Source: Deltaproteobacteria bacterium GWC2_55_46
Lineage (GTDB): Bacteria; Desulfobacterota; GWC2-55-46
Assembly: GCA_001595385.3 (NCBI GenBank)
Contig: LVEI03000001.1
Coordinates: 2,485,344-2,549,343 of the forward strand
Direction of reading: 5' to 3'
Length of the DNA: 64,000 nucleotides
The notes below the pieces were generated by a model, which saw only the letters and a list, made by a program, of their open reading frames with translations, made no database searches and was not told the origin of the DNA. This document shows, piece after piece, positions 53,209-60,792 of the stretch (the stretch's first letter is position 1; the number at the start of each line of letters is the position of its first letter). Both the position numbers and the translations under genes were made by a program.

Positions 53209-54617
53209 AGATAGCGCTCGCGAATCCTGTAGAGTCAAACAACAGGCAGGGTAACGTAATAGGCTATCCGAACATGGGGCTGCTGTCCCTCATAAGTTAC
53301 ATCCGCGAAAAGATGAAGGACAAGGTGAGCGTAGAATACATAGAGACAATGTCATTTGACATGCACATCCGGATGGTTGAGAAGATCAGGCCGGATGTCT
53401 ATGGCATCTCCTTCGCCTCCCACACTCTCACATACAAGAAAAACCCGTACGCCCTTATCAACGAGGTCAAAAACAGGTTTCCTGATATCCCCGTCATCTG
53501 CGGGGGTACTCACCCGACCGCCATGCCCGAGGACGTCCTCGAAAAGTCGAGGGCCGACATCGTGTGCATAGGTGAGGGAGAGGAGACGCTAGTGGAGATA
53601 ATTTCCTACTTCCGGGGCGAAATATCCTCGCTTGGCGACATAAACGGGATAGCCTACCGGGAAAACGGCCGTATCGTAAGGACGGCTAAAAGGAAGTTCT
53701 GCGATATAAACAAACTGCCCATGCCGGCATGGGACATGATAGATATTCAGCGTTATTCGGGCCCGCATCTAAGGAAGTCCGGAGGGTACGCCACCTGCGT
53801 TCTTTCGAGCAGGGGATGCCCTTTCAACTGCGTCTACTGCTCAAACCCGATCTGGAGGACTGACAAGCCATGGTTCAGGATGAAAGACCCGAAGCTCGTT
53901 GTCCAGGAGATAGGCTACCTGTACGACAGGGGCGTGCGCGAGATATACATCCGCGCCGACGAGCTCAACCCGAATATGTCGTGGTGCCTCAAGCTGTGCA
54001 ACGAGATAAGGAAGGCGGGCTGGAAGGACCTTTACTTCCAGTGCAATCTCCGGGTGGACACGATAAACGACGAGCTTGCCTCGGCGCTCGCTGATATCAA
54101 TTGCTGGCTCGTGTACCTCGGCATAGAGAGCGTGAACCAGCGCGTGATAGACGGCATCGACAAACGGTACAAGGTCGATAAGATACCGGATGTCTGCAGG
54201 CTCCTCAAGAGATACGGTATCCAGATATTCGGCTATATGATGCTCTATCAGGTATGGGAGGAGAACAACGAGCTCAGGTGGGAGACGCCCGCAGAGGTCA
54301 ACAATACCTTGAAAACGGCATGGAGGCTTTCAAAGGAGGGCCTTCTCGATTATATCTCCTGGCAGTTCGCAACGCCCATGCCAGGGGCGCGCCTGTGGGA
54401 CATCGCCGTCAGACACGACCTGATGAAGAAGGAGATGAAGGGCGTGTGGGACATCAATATGCGCATCCCCGGCGTAAGCGAAAGGACGATGACGCGCCAG
54501 AGGCTACTGGGTTTCCTGATGCAGGGGTATTTCGCTTTCAGAAAAGGACGCATAAACTGGCGCATGTGGAAGAGGATACTAAGGAAGATGTCGTATATAG
54601 TGAGGTCGCTCAAATAA
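53205..54617 (+). CDS. B12-binding-type radical SAM protein 6
   Basis: A 470-aa protein: MKIALANPVESNNRQGNV, DVYGISFASHTLTYKK, PVICGGTHPTAMPE, CIGEGEETL, then RGCPFNCVYC (Cys205, Cys209, Cys212), YIRADELNPNM and YLGIESVNQRVIDGI. It has a basic C-terminus. It is followed by another gene of the same class (54688-56112) after a hairpin repeat, so the two are adjacent paralogues, though their sequences differ throughout. Reaction unknown. Confidence 0.87.
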   Translation: MKIALANPVESNNRQGNVIGYPNMGLLSLISYIREKMKDKVSVEYIETMSFDMHIRMVEKIRPDVYGISFASHTLTYKKNPYALINEVKNRFPDIPVICGGTHPTAMPEDVLEKSRADIVCIGEGEETLVEIISYFRGEISSLGDINGIAYRENGRIVRTAKRKFCDINKLPMPAWDMIDIQRYSGPHLRKSGGYATCVLSSRGCPFNCVYCSNPIWRTDKPWFRMKDPKLVVQEIGYLYDRGVREIYIRADELNPNMSWCLKLCNEIRKAGWKDLYFQCNLRVDTINDELASALADINCWLVYLGIESVNQRVIDGIDKRYKVDKIPDVCRLLKRYGIQIFGYMMLYQVWEENNELRWETPAEVNNTLKTAWRLSKEGLLDYISWQFATPMPGARLWDIAVRHDLMKKEMKGVWDINMRIPGVSERTMTRQRLLGFLMQGYFAFRKGRINWRMWKRILRKMSYIVRSLK

Positions 54618-54639
54618 GGGGCGCTTATTTCTCCCCCCT

Positions 54640-54675
54640 CCCGTGAAGAGTGCTTCGGCGGGGTAGTTCATTTAT
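54640..54675. repeat. Hairpin repeat with GGGGTAGTTCATTTAT tail, copy 2
   Basis: CCCGTGAAG (54640-54648) pairs, with one bulge and one wobble, with CTTCGGCGGG (54653-54662). The tail 54660-54675 is identical over 16 bases to 9514-9529. It lies between two radical SAM genes, just upstream of the ribosome site of the second. Confidence 0.6.
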
Positions 54676-54687
54676 AAGGTGACGGAC

Positions 54688-56112
54688 ATGAAAGTATCCC
54701 TGTTTGACGCGGGCCAGGGTCCGCAGAGCTTCAATACCTTCGGTAAATCCTACTGGACCTCCATGCCCCATTACGGGCTTTGCGCCCTGTCCGCCTCGGC
54801 CAAGGGCGCAGGCCACTCGGTCTGCCTGATAGACGTAAGGCAGGTAAACGGCTACGGCGAGCTTGAAAGGGTGATAGCAGGTCAAGAACCAGACGTCGTC
54901 GGGCTGAGCATGCGAACCTGCGACGAGCTGTTCCTTTCCGACATCGCGGCGCGGATAAAAAAGATAAACCCTAAGACCTTCGTCGTCGTAGGAGGCGTAC
55001 ACGTCGGGATAGCCTGGGACAGGCTGCAGAAAGACCCGAACTACGACTACCTGGTGGCAGGGGAGGGCGAGGGGACTTTCCCGAAGCTCCTGTCACATCT
55101 TTCCGACGGAGCCCGGAGGGGGCTTAACTTCATAAGCGAGAAGGTCATAAGGGGCGAGCCTATGGTAATGGACTCCCTTCCTTTCGTGGACAGGGAATTG
55201 TATCCGTTTGCGGAATGCGTAAAACACCCGAATTATCCGGGGCTCCTGCCTGCCCCCATGATAACGATGATATCGAGCAGAGGATGCCCGTACGGATGCA
55301 GGTACTGCGCCCCTTCGGAGAGGTCGAGCGACGATGCGCTTTTCGGAAGAAAATTGAAGTACGCCTCTGTGGACAGGGTGATCGATGAGCTCAAATACCT
55401 CAGGGAAAAATACGCATTCAGGTCTATAAAGTTCTACGACTACACATTCACGATAAACAAGGGCTGGGTAGAGGAGTTCTGCCGCAAATACCGGGATAAC
55501 GGCTTTGACCAGAGGTTCGCCATACAGACGCGCGCCGATCTTATCGTGAAGAACCAGGACCTTATCCGCGACCTCAGCGAGGCAGGGCTAAAGATAGCCA
55601 TCGTCGGCTACGAATCCGGGAGCAACAGTGTCCTTGAATCGCTCGGAAAAAAGATCACCGCCGAGCAGAACCTGGCCGCCGCAGAGATACTCAGGAAGTA
55701 CAAGGTGGTGAATGTGGCCAATTTTATGCTTGGCACGCCGTTCGAGAGCAGGCAGGACGTGGACATGACTGTAAGGCACGTGCGAAAGATGAAGCCGGAT
55801 ATCGTTTCCGTCTCTTTCTACACGCCCATCGAAGGCACCGCCTTGTACGACTACGTAACCGAGCACGGGCTTTCCCTTGTGAACTCACCGGATGAGATGT
55901 ACACTTATGCGCCTGACTACAGAAGGATCAAGGGGATTGATTACAACTACCTCAGGAAGGCCTCGATAAAGATGCTCTCAGGCAGGTTCCCTGTGCCTTT
56001 CCTGGGCTATCTCGCCTTCCTTTTGTACGTAAAGACTAAAAAGCACGTGGTGGTGCGCGAATACCTGACCCGTGCCTACACAATGTATTTGGATTTCGTG
56101 AGCGGTAGATAA
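54688..56112 (+). CDS. B12-binding-type radical SAM protein 7
   Basis: A 474-aa protein: MKVSLFDAGQGPQSFNTF, VVGLSMRTCDELFLS, FVVVGGVHVGIAW, VAGEGEGTFPKLL, then RGCPYGCRYC (Cys200, Cys204, Cys207), FYDYTFTINKGW and GYESGSNSVLESLG. ATG 54688 has AAGG eight bases upstream; an in-frame GTG at 54679 is possible. It precedes the last GT4 of the array. Confidence 0.87.
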   Translation: MKVSLFDAGQGPQSFNTFGKSYWTSMPHYGLCALSASAKGAGHSVCLIDVRQVNGYGELERVIAGQEPDVVGLSMRTCDELFLSDIAARIKKINPKTFVVVGGVHVGIAWDRLQKDPNYDYLVAGEGEGTFPKLLSHLSDGARRGLNFISEKVIRGEPMVMDSLPFVDRELYPFAECVKHPNYPGLLPAPMITMISSRGCPYGCRYCAPSERSSDDALFGRKLKYASVDRVIDELKYLREKYAFRSIKFYDYTFTINKGWVEEFCRKYRDNGFDQRFAIQTRADLIVKNQDLIRDLSEAGLKIAIVGYESGSNSVLESLGKKITAEQNLAAAEILRKYKVVNVANFMLGTPFESRQDVDMTVRHVRKMKPDIVSVSFYTPIEGTALYDYVTEHGLSLVNSPDEMYTYAPDYRRIKGIDYNYLRKASIKMLSGRFPVPFLGYLAFLLYVKTKKHVVVREYLTRAYTMYLDFVSGR

Positions 56113-56140
56113 GCTTCATCCGCGAAAACAGGTTAAAGGT

Positions 56141-57265
56141 ATGGGAAAGATAAAGCTCCTCCATGTCGCTCCGTCTCTTAACAAGGGCGGGCAGGAAAAA
56201 CAGTTATTCGAGCTTGTAAGGAGGCTGGATAGTCAAAGCTACGACATCATGGTGGTGAGCCTTTCCGAAGGCTGCTTCTGGACGAAAGAGATATCGAGAT
56301 ACGCCAGGTGCGTGGAGATCGAAAGAAAAGGACGCATCGAGCTACGGAGGCTGTCCAGGCTTGTAAGCCTCATAAGGGATTTCAGGCCCGATATCATACA
56401 GTGCTGGAGTTACTCGGCGATTGCCTACGGCATAAGCGGCGCTCTTTTAGCCTCGGTCCCCATAAAGATAATAACCATAAGGGGCAAGGAGAGGTGCAAA
56501 AGCGCCGTTTATCTGGCGAATAATGCGTTGTACAGGCTGAGCGACCTTGTGATATACAACTCGGCCGAGGCCCTGATGTACGAAAAAAGGCTTTACCGCC
56601 TGCCAGAGCGCAGAGCAAAGGTCATCTATAACGGGATCGATTGGACTGAGTTCGACCCCGTTATTGAGGACAGGTCCAGTGTTCTTGGCTTTCCAGTGCC
56701 CGAAGGCCAAAGCGTCATAGGCACTGTGGCGAGCCTTACAGGGAGAAAGAACCTTAAGATGTTCCTCGAGGCCGCCAAGGAGGTGCTTACGCGGGCCGAA
56801 GGCCTCGTCTTTGTCCTGGCAGGCTCAGGTGACAGGGAAAAAGAGTTGAAAGATTACTCTATGTCTCTGGGCCTGGAACGCGCGGTGCGCTTCATCGGGC
56901 GAAGGGACGACGTCCCGAAACTTTTGAAGTGCTTCGACGCCTTCTGGCTGACCTCGATGGAAGAGGGCACCCCGAACTCGATACTTGAGGCTATGGCCGC
57001 CGGGGTGCCGGTAGTAGCGACCGATGTAGGAGGGAATAGCGAGATAATAGAGCACGGCGCCAACGGCTTTCTGGTCCCGTTGAACGACATTAAGCGTATG
57101 GCGGATCATACAATGCAGGTCCTGATAAAAGGGCCGGAACGGGAAAAAATCACTGCAAATGCCAGAAGGACGGTTCGCATGAGGTTTGACATGGCAAGGA
57201 TGGTGGAGGATTACGACAGCACCTATCGCGCCCTCTATGGGGGTAATCCGTGCAGGCTTCGGTAG
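56141..57265 (+). CDS. GT4-family glycosyltransferase
   Basis: A 374-aa GT-B enzyme with LLHVAPSLNKGGQEKQLFEL (the GG loop of the GT4 acceptor domain), KVIYNGIDWTEFDP, GTVASLTGRKNLKMFL, FIGRRDDVPKLLK and the donor-site EEGTPNSILEAMAAGVPVVATD. It is the last gene of the rightward glycan array and ends in convergent orientation to the sensor gene at 57463-59925. Confidence 0.9.
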   Translation: MGKIKLLHVAPSLNKGGQEKQLFELVRRLDSQSYDIMVVSLSEGCFWTKEISRYARCVEIERKGRIELRRLSRLVSLIRDFRPDIIQCWSYSAIAYGISGALLASVPIKIITIRGKERCKSAVYLANNALYRLSDLVIYNSAEALMYEKRLYRLPERRAKVIYNGIDWTEFDPVIEDRSSVLGFPVPEGQSVIGTVASLTGRKNLKMFLEAAKEVLTRAEGLVFVLAGSGDREKELKDYSMSLGLERAVRFIGRRDDVPKLLKCFDAFWLTSMEEGTPNSILEAMAAGVPVVATDVGGNSEIIEHGANGFLVPLNDIKRMADHTMQVLIKGPEREKITANARRTVRMRFDMARMVEDYDSTYRALYGGNPCRLR

Positions 57266-57267
57266 CG

Positions 57268-57405
57268 ATGCGCCTGTTGCGTTTTTTGAAAAGCTCCTGC
57301 CTTGCGCTGGCCGTCGTCCTTTCGGCCTGGGGCTGGTGCCATGCCGACGCGGATATACTGGTGGGCGGCTCCGTGTACGATGATAAGGAACCCCCTGTCT
57401 GCTAA
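57268..57405 (+). CDS. Very small putative secreted peptide, possibly a truncated gene
   Basis: A 45-codon frame starting two bases after the GT4 stop. It encodes a convincing signal peptide (basic start, then SCLALAVVLSAWGWCHADA) but only about 20 mature residues before TAA. The +1 frame continues downstream with residues such as PPNPALKNIVAGQYPSD, which suggests a frameshifted or cut-off remnant of a larger secreted protein whose end was lost near 57460. No family is recognised. Confidence 0.35.
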   Translation: MRLLRFLKSSCLALAVVLSAWGWCHADADILVGGSVYDDKEPPVC

Positions 57406-57462
57406 GCCCATCCCTCCAAACCCGGCGCTCAAGAACATAGTAGCCGGGCAGTATCCTTCCGA

Positions 57463-59925
57463 TCAGAACACTAAAGGCTCCGGCTTGCCGATAAAATATC
57501 CCTGTGCATAGTCGACGCCAAGTTTTTTTATGATCTTGAGCGTCTCCTCGCTCTCCACGAATTCGGCAACGCTCTTTATCCCCATGCCTCTCGCCACGTC
57601 GGCGATGGCCTTGACGAAGAGCTGGTTGTTCCTGTTGTGTCCGAGGTCTCGTATGAAAGTGCCGTCTATCTTGATGTAGTCAACATCCAATTCTTTCAGA
57701 TAGGTAAAGGACGTGAAGCCTACGCCGAAATCGTCGAGTGAGAAACGGCATCCGATCGATTTCAGCGCCTTGACGAATTTAGCGGCCCGTTCGATGTCAA
57801 TGACCGCCGCCGTCTCAGTGATCTCGAAGACTATGCGGTCGGGGTCGGCCCCCGTTTTGGATATGGCCGACCTTATGAACAGGGGAAACTCATCATCCAT
57901 CAGATCCTTTCCAGACAGGTTTATGCTAAAAGTTTTGCCTTTACGGCCTTCCGCTGACATTAGTTCCAGAGTTTTTCTTATTATCTGCTTGTCGACGGCG
58001 CCTATTATATCAAACCTTTCAGCCACCTCGATAAAGGCGCCCGGCAGAAGTATGCTTCCGTCTTCGTCACGCATCCTCGCGAGCGACTCATAGTGGATGA
58101 CCTTATCGTCCTTCAGATCAAGGATGGGCTGAGCCCATACCTCGAAGCGGTCGTCTTCAAGGGCCTTTAGTATTCGCTCTTTCCACTTGAGCCTTGAGTG
58201 GATGTCTTCCAGGATATGGTCTTCCTCGCGATAGAGGTGGCACCGGTTGCGCCCAAGCTCCTTGGCCCGGTACATGGCCGCGTCAACTTTTGTGAAGAGT
58301 TCGCTCACGGTTGACCCGTGGACGGGATAGATGACCATGCCAAGGCTTACGGACAAACGGAAAGGGATGTTTCCTGACCGGAATCCCTCTATTTGTTCCC
58401 TTATTTTCTCGGCCGTAACGATACCCTTCTTTTCATCGATTGACGGCAGGTAGATCGCGAATTCGTCTCCGCCAAGCCGCCCCAGTATGGATTCTTCGTC
58501 ATGAAGGGCTTTCTTAAGCAGCCTGGATACGCTTCTCAGTATTTCGTCTCCGAGGCCATGGCCGTACGAATCGTTTATGGATTTGAAGTGGTCGATGTCA
58601 AGCATCATCAAAACTCCGGGCTCCTTGTCTTCATGACTGCTTAAAAGCCGCTCGGCAAAAAGGTATATGAAACGCGATCTGTTCAGAAGGTCGGTCATCT
58701 CGTCATGAAAGGCGAGATATTTGATCTTTTCCTCCGAGGCTCTTTTTTCAGTGATGTCCTCCTGTACAGTTAGGTAATTTATAATATTTCCGTCCTGGTC
58801 CTTGACCGGGCTTATGACCGTATTGCACCAGTAATGCCTGCTGTATCTTGTTTTGTTTTTAAGCACACCGCGCCACGTCAAGCCCCTTTTGATGGTCCCC
58901 CACAACTCCTGGTACAGGGAATCGGGGGTCTCCCCTGAAGAAAGGATGCGGGGCGTCTGGCCCAGAGCCTCCTGCCGGGTGTAGCCTGTGACCTGCTCGA
59001 AAACGGGATTTACGTATTCGATGACTCCGTCGCAGTCCGTTATGAACACAATGTTGCTGCTCTGCTCTATCGCCGTGGAAAGCTTTTTGATCTCGATCAT
59101 CGCCTGCCGCTGCTCCGTGACGTCGATGCCGTAAATATTTACATAGCCGCTGTTCGCCACCGGCGAGAATACCATCGAGAATATCCGGTCTTTATTCTTT
59201 AACTCTATCATTTTATTTTTTTGAGAGTCGTAGATGCCCTTGACAGTCTGCTTCAAGGCCTCCGGCACTGACTGCCCTGCCTCGCAGCCCCATTCATTCA
59301 GCAAAGGGGCGCTCGCACCATTCCCGTACAGCACCGTCCCATCAACCGCGATGCGCAACACCGGGTTCGGATTCTCCGAAGGAAACTTCGCCAGAACCTT
59401 TATCTCCTCTTCCGCCCGCTTGCGTTCCGCGATCTCGGTGCGCAAAGCCTCGTTGGACAGCTCCAGTTCGCCCGTCTGTGTCTCAAGACGGGCATTGACG
59501 ATGCGAAGCTCCTCCGGGCTCGGCATCGATAGGGCCTTTGGAATAAGCGGCCACAGCAGCACGGCTGTGATGACGGAGGACACGGCTGTAACGGCCTTTA
59601 TGTAACCGTCAAGCCAGTAAACCGGCGTCCATACGGTCCAGACGCTCATCAGGTGAGTCGTCCCGCACGCCAGGATGAAAATGCCGAACATGACGAACAT
59701 CCACCGGAAGGCCAGGTTCCTGCGGGTGCATACGAAGTAAACCAGCGCAAGGGGAATGGAGTAGTATGATATCACGATGAGGAGGTCCGAGACCACGTGA
59801 AGCCAGAGCAGGCCCGGTTTCCACAAGTAGCAGTGTCCATGAGGCATAAATCCGTCATCGCCGAAAAATTGACTCGCGAAATCAACATATGCTCTCAGAT
59901 TGTCCACGCGCCACTCCGAATACAT
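57463..59925 (-). CDS. Ethylene-receptor-like PAS-GGDEF-EAL sensor
   Basis: An 820-aa membrane signalling protein. Residues 30-135 form three hydrophobic helices that align with the ethylene-binding domain of plant ETR1: Asp47, Tyr54, Ile57, Pro58, Ile84, Cys87 and His91 correspond to ETR1 Asp25, Tyr32, Ile35, Pro36, Ile62, Cys65 and His69, including the copper ligands in CGTTH. A coiled-coil linker (about 140-178), two PAS modules (about 178-275 and 282-395), a GGDEF domain with intact GGDEF (485-489) and an EAL-type domain with YESLAR (612-617) and DDFGVGF follow. It should make and/or break cyclic di-GMP in response to a signal at the membrane. The usual RxxD inhibitory site is not visible. 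Ethylene as ligand is inference. Confidence 0.9.
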   Translation of the reverse strand: MYSEWRVDNLRAYVDFASQFFGDDGFMPHGHCYLWKPGLLWLHVVSDLLIVISYYSIPLALVYFVCTRRNLAFRWMFVMFGIFILACGTTHLMSVWTVWTPVYWLDGYIKAVTAVSSVITAVLLWPLIPKALSMPSPEELRIVNARLETQTGELELSNEALRTEIAERKRAEEEIKVLAKFPSENPNPVLRIAVDGTVLYGNGASAPLLNEWGCEAGQSVPEALKQTVKGIYDSQKNKMIELKNKDRIFSMVFSPVANSGYVNIYGIDVTEQRQAMIEIKKLSTAIEQSSNIVFITDCDGVIEYVNPVFEQVTGYTRQEALGQTPRILSSGETPDSLYQELWGTIKRGLTWRGVLKNKTRYSRHYWCNTVISPVKDQDGNIINYLTVQEDITEKRASEEKIKYLAFHDEMTDLLNRSRFIYLFAERLLSSHEDKEPGVLMMLDIDHFKSINDSYGHGLGDEILRSVSRLLKKALHDEESILGRLGGDEFAIYLPSIDEKKGIVTAEKIREQIEGFRSGNIPFRLSVSLGMVIYPVHGSTVSELFTKVDAAMYRAKELGRNRCHLYREEDHILEDIHSRLKWKERILKALEDDRFEVWAQPILDLKDDKVIHYESLARMRDEDGSILLPGAFIEVAERFDIIGAVDKQIIRKTLELMSAEGRKGKTFSINLSGKDLMDDEFPLFIRSAISKTGADPDRIVFEITETAAVIDIERAAKFVKALKSIGCRFSLDDFGVGFTSFTYLKELDVDYIKIDGTFIRDLGHNRNNQLFVKAIADVARGMGIKSVAEFVESEETLKIIKKLGVDYAQGYFIGKPEPLVF

Positions 59926-60380
59926 TTTTAACCAGCCCTGTTTATCCGGCGGACAATAGTCGGAGGCGACGGGAGAAAATATCGTAACTGACAGGTTTTT
60001 CGGGATGAGTGGGTCGCCGGAGGTTTTATTTCAAAGGATAAACGGGATGAGGCTTTTCTGAAAAAAGTATACATATGAGGGGCCTGAATTTCAATGGATT
60101 TTATCGTAAGCCCCCCAAAATAAAAAAGCGCAGGGTGTGTTCCCCGCGCTTTTATTCTGTATCTTCACGTCCCAGCGAACAGAAGTTGACAACGGCTATT
60201 ACTGGGAAGGCGAAGAGGCCATAAGACGCTGCAAGCAGAATGGACACCTGGCCTCCTTATGCTGAAAGAAATTGACCTGCCGCTTCAATTTGAGACATTT
60301 GTCTCCTATCGCGGGGACAGTCCGGGGACACGGTTTTGGGGGTGTTTAAAAAGGTAAGTTATTTGATTCCGAAGAGAAAA
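59926..60380. other. Intergenic stretch between the sensor gene and the TatB-like fragment
   Basis: Apart from the terminator at 60124-60153, this holds only short open frames. A stretch at about 60180-60240 could be a decayed coding fragment (NGYYWEGEEAIRRCKQNGH in one frame), and CGGGGACA occurs twice close together at about 60314-60331. No gene is supported. Confidence 0.4.
60124..60153. terminator. Bidirectional-looking intrinsic terminator
   Basis: AAAAGCGC followed by GGG pairs with CCC and GCGCTTTT, with one unpaired base per side, around a short loop. The A run before and the T run after allow termination on either strand. It lies about 200 bases upstream of the minus-strand sensor gene. 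Confidence 0.7.
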
Positions 60381-60554
60381 ATGGGGTGGACGAGGGGATT
60401 CGAACCTGGGGTCACGGAATTATTCCGGATATTGATAGCAGCCCTTGTTTTTATCGGTCCGGATAAGCTTCCGGAAATTGCGAGGATGCTCTGGAGAACT
60501 TTCGCGGAACTCAAGCGCATAACCGATGGAATAATCTTTCTGTCGAGTGCTTGA
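60381..60554 (+). pseudogene. Truncated TatA/TatB-like fragment joined to a tRNA 3' end
   Basis: The 57-codon frame reads GVTELFRILIAALVFIGPDKLPEIARML and then an amphipathic helix FAELKRITDGI. This matches the N-terminal membrane helix, the FGPxKLPE hinge and the start of the amphipathic helix of TatA/TatB translocase subunits. It stops right there, without the charged tail, and its first eight codons are encoded by DNA that looks like the reverse of a tRNA 3' end. No ribosome site is obvious and tatC is not nearby. A relic is more likely than a working Tat protein. Confidence 0.55.
60382..60406 (-). other. tRNA 3'-end fragment (tRNA-His-like)
   Basis: On the minus strand the sequence reads GGTTCGAATCCCC, then TCGTCCAC, then C and CCA: the T-loop, the acceptor 3' strand, a C discriminator and CCA. 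The C discriminator before CCA is characteristic of tRNA-His. The T-stem 5' half and everything upstream do not fold into a tRNA, so only the 3' end is present, as in an attachment-site footprint. Confidence 0.5.
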
Positions 60555-60614
60555 GGCATGCTGTGGCGGTGCTCGAACAAAAGCGGTTACAATTTGGTGA
60601 CACTGGAAAAGAAA

Positions 60615-60641
60615 AAGGGGCTGCGCATAGCGAAACCCCTT
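60615..60641 (-). terminator. Terminator after tRNA-Glu
   Basis: Read on the minus strand, AAGGGG and CCCCTT form a stem with an inner CGC/GCG pairing, followed by TTTCTTTTCC. It begins 9 bases downstream of the tRNA CCA end. Confidence 0.75.
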
Positions 60642-60649
60642 GATTTAAC

Positions 60650-60725
60650 TGGCGGTCCTACGGGGATTCGAACCCCGGTTTTAGCCTTGAGAGGGCCACG
60701 TCCTAGGCCTCTAGACGATAGGACC
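60650..60725 (-). tRNA. tRNA-Glu (anticodon CTC)
   Basis: The minus strand gives a complete 76-base tRNA. The acceptor stem GGTCCTA pairs with TAGGACC, followed by discriminator G and an encoded CCA. The T-arm is CGGGG-TTCGAAT-CCCCG, and the anticodon loop is CTCTCAA with anticodon CTC, reading GAG codons. The start GGTCCTATCGTCTAG is typical of tRNA-Glu. It has its own promoter and terminator, so it is probably a single-gene transcript. Confidence 0.93.
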
Positions 60726-60744
60726 AAAGAAATAATATCACGAA

Positions 60745-60774
60745 ACGATACAATATCGGATGTCCTGTTGTCAA
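60745..60774 (-). promoter_or_regulatory. Promoter of tRNA-Glu
   Basis: On the minus strand a perfect TTGACA (60774-60769) is followed after 18 bases by TATCGT (60750-60745). Transcription would start near 60738, about a dozen bases before the tRNA 5' end. Confidence 0.6.
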
Positions 60775-60792
60775 CCGGTTTTTAACCTATTT

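Noticed and set aside
60382-60480. A complete tRNA-His gene
   Set aside because: Only the 3' end from the T-loop is recognisable; the T-stem does not pair and no cloverleaf or anticodon arm can be drawn.
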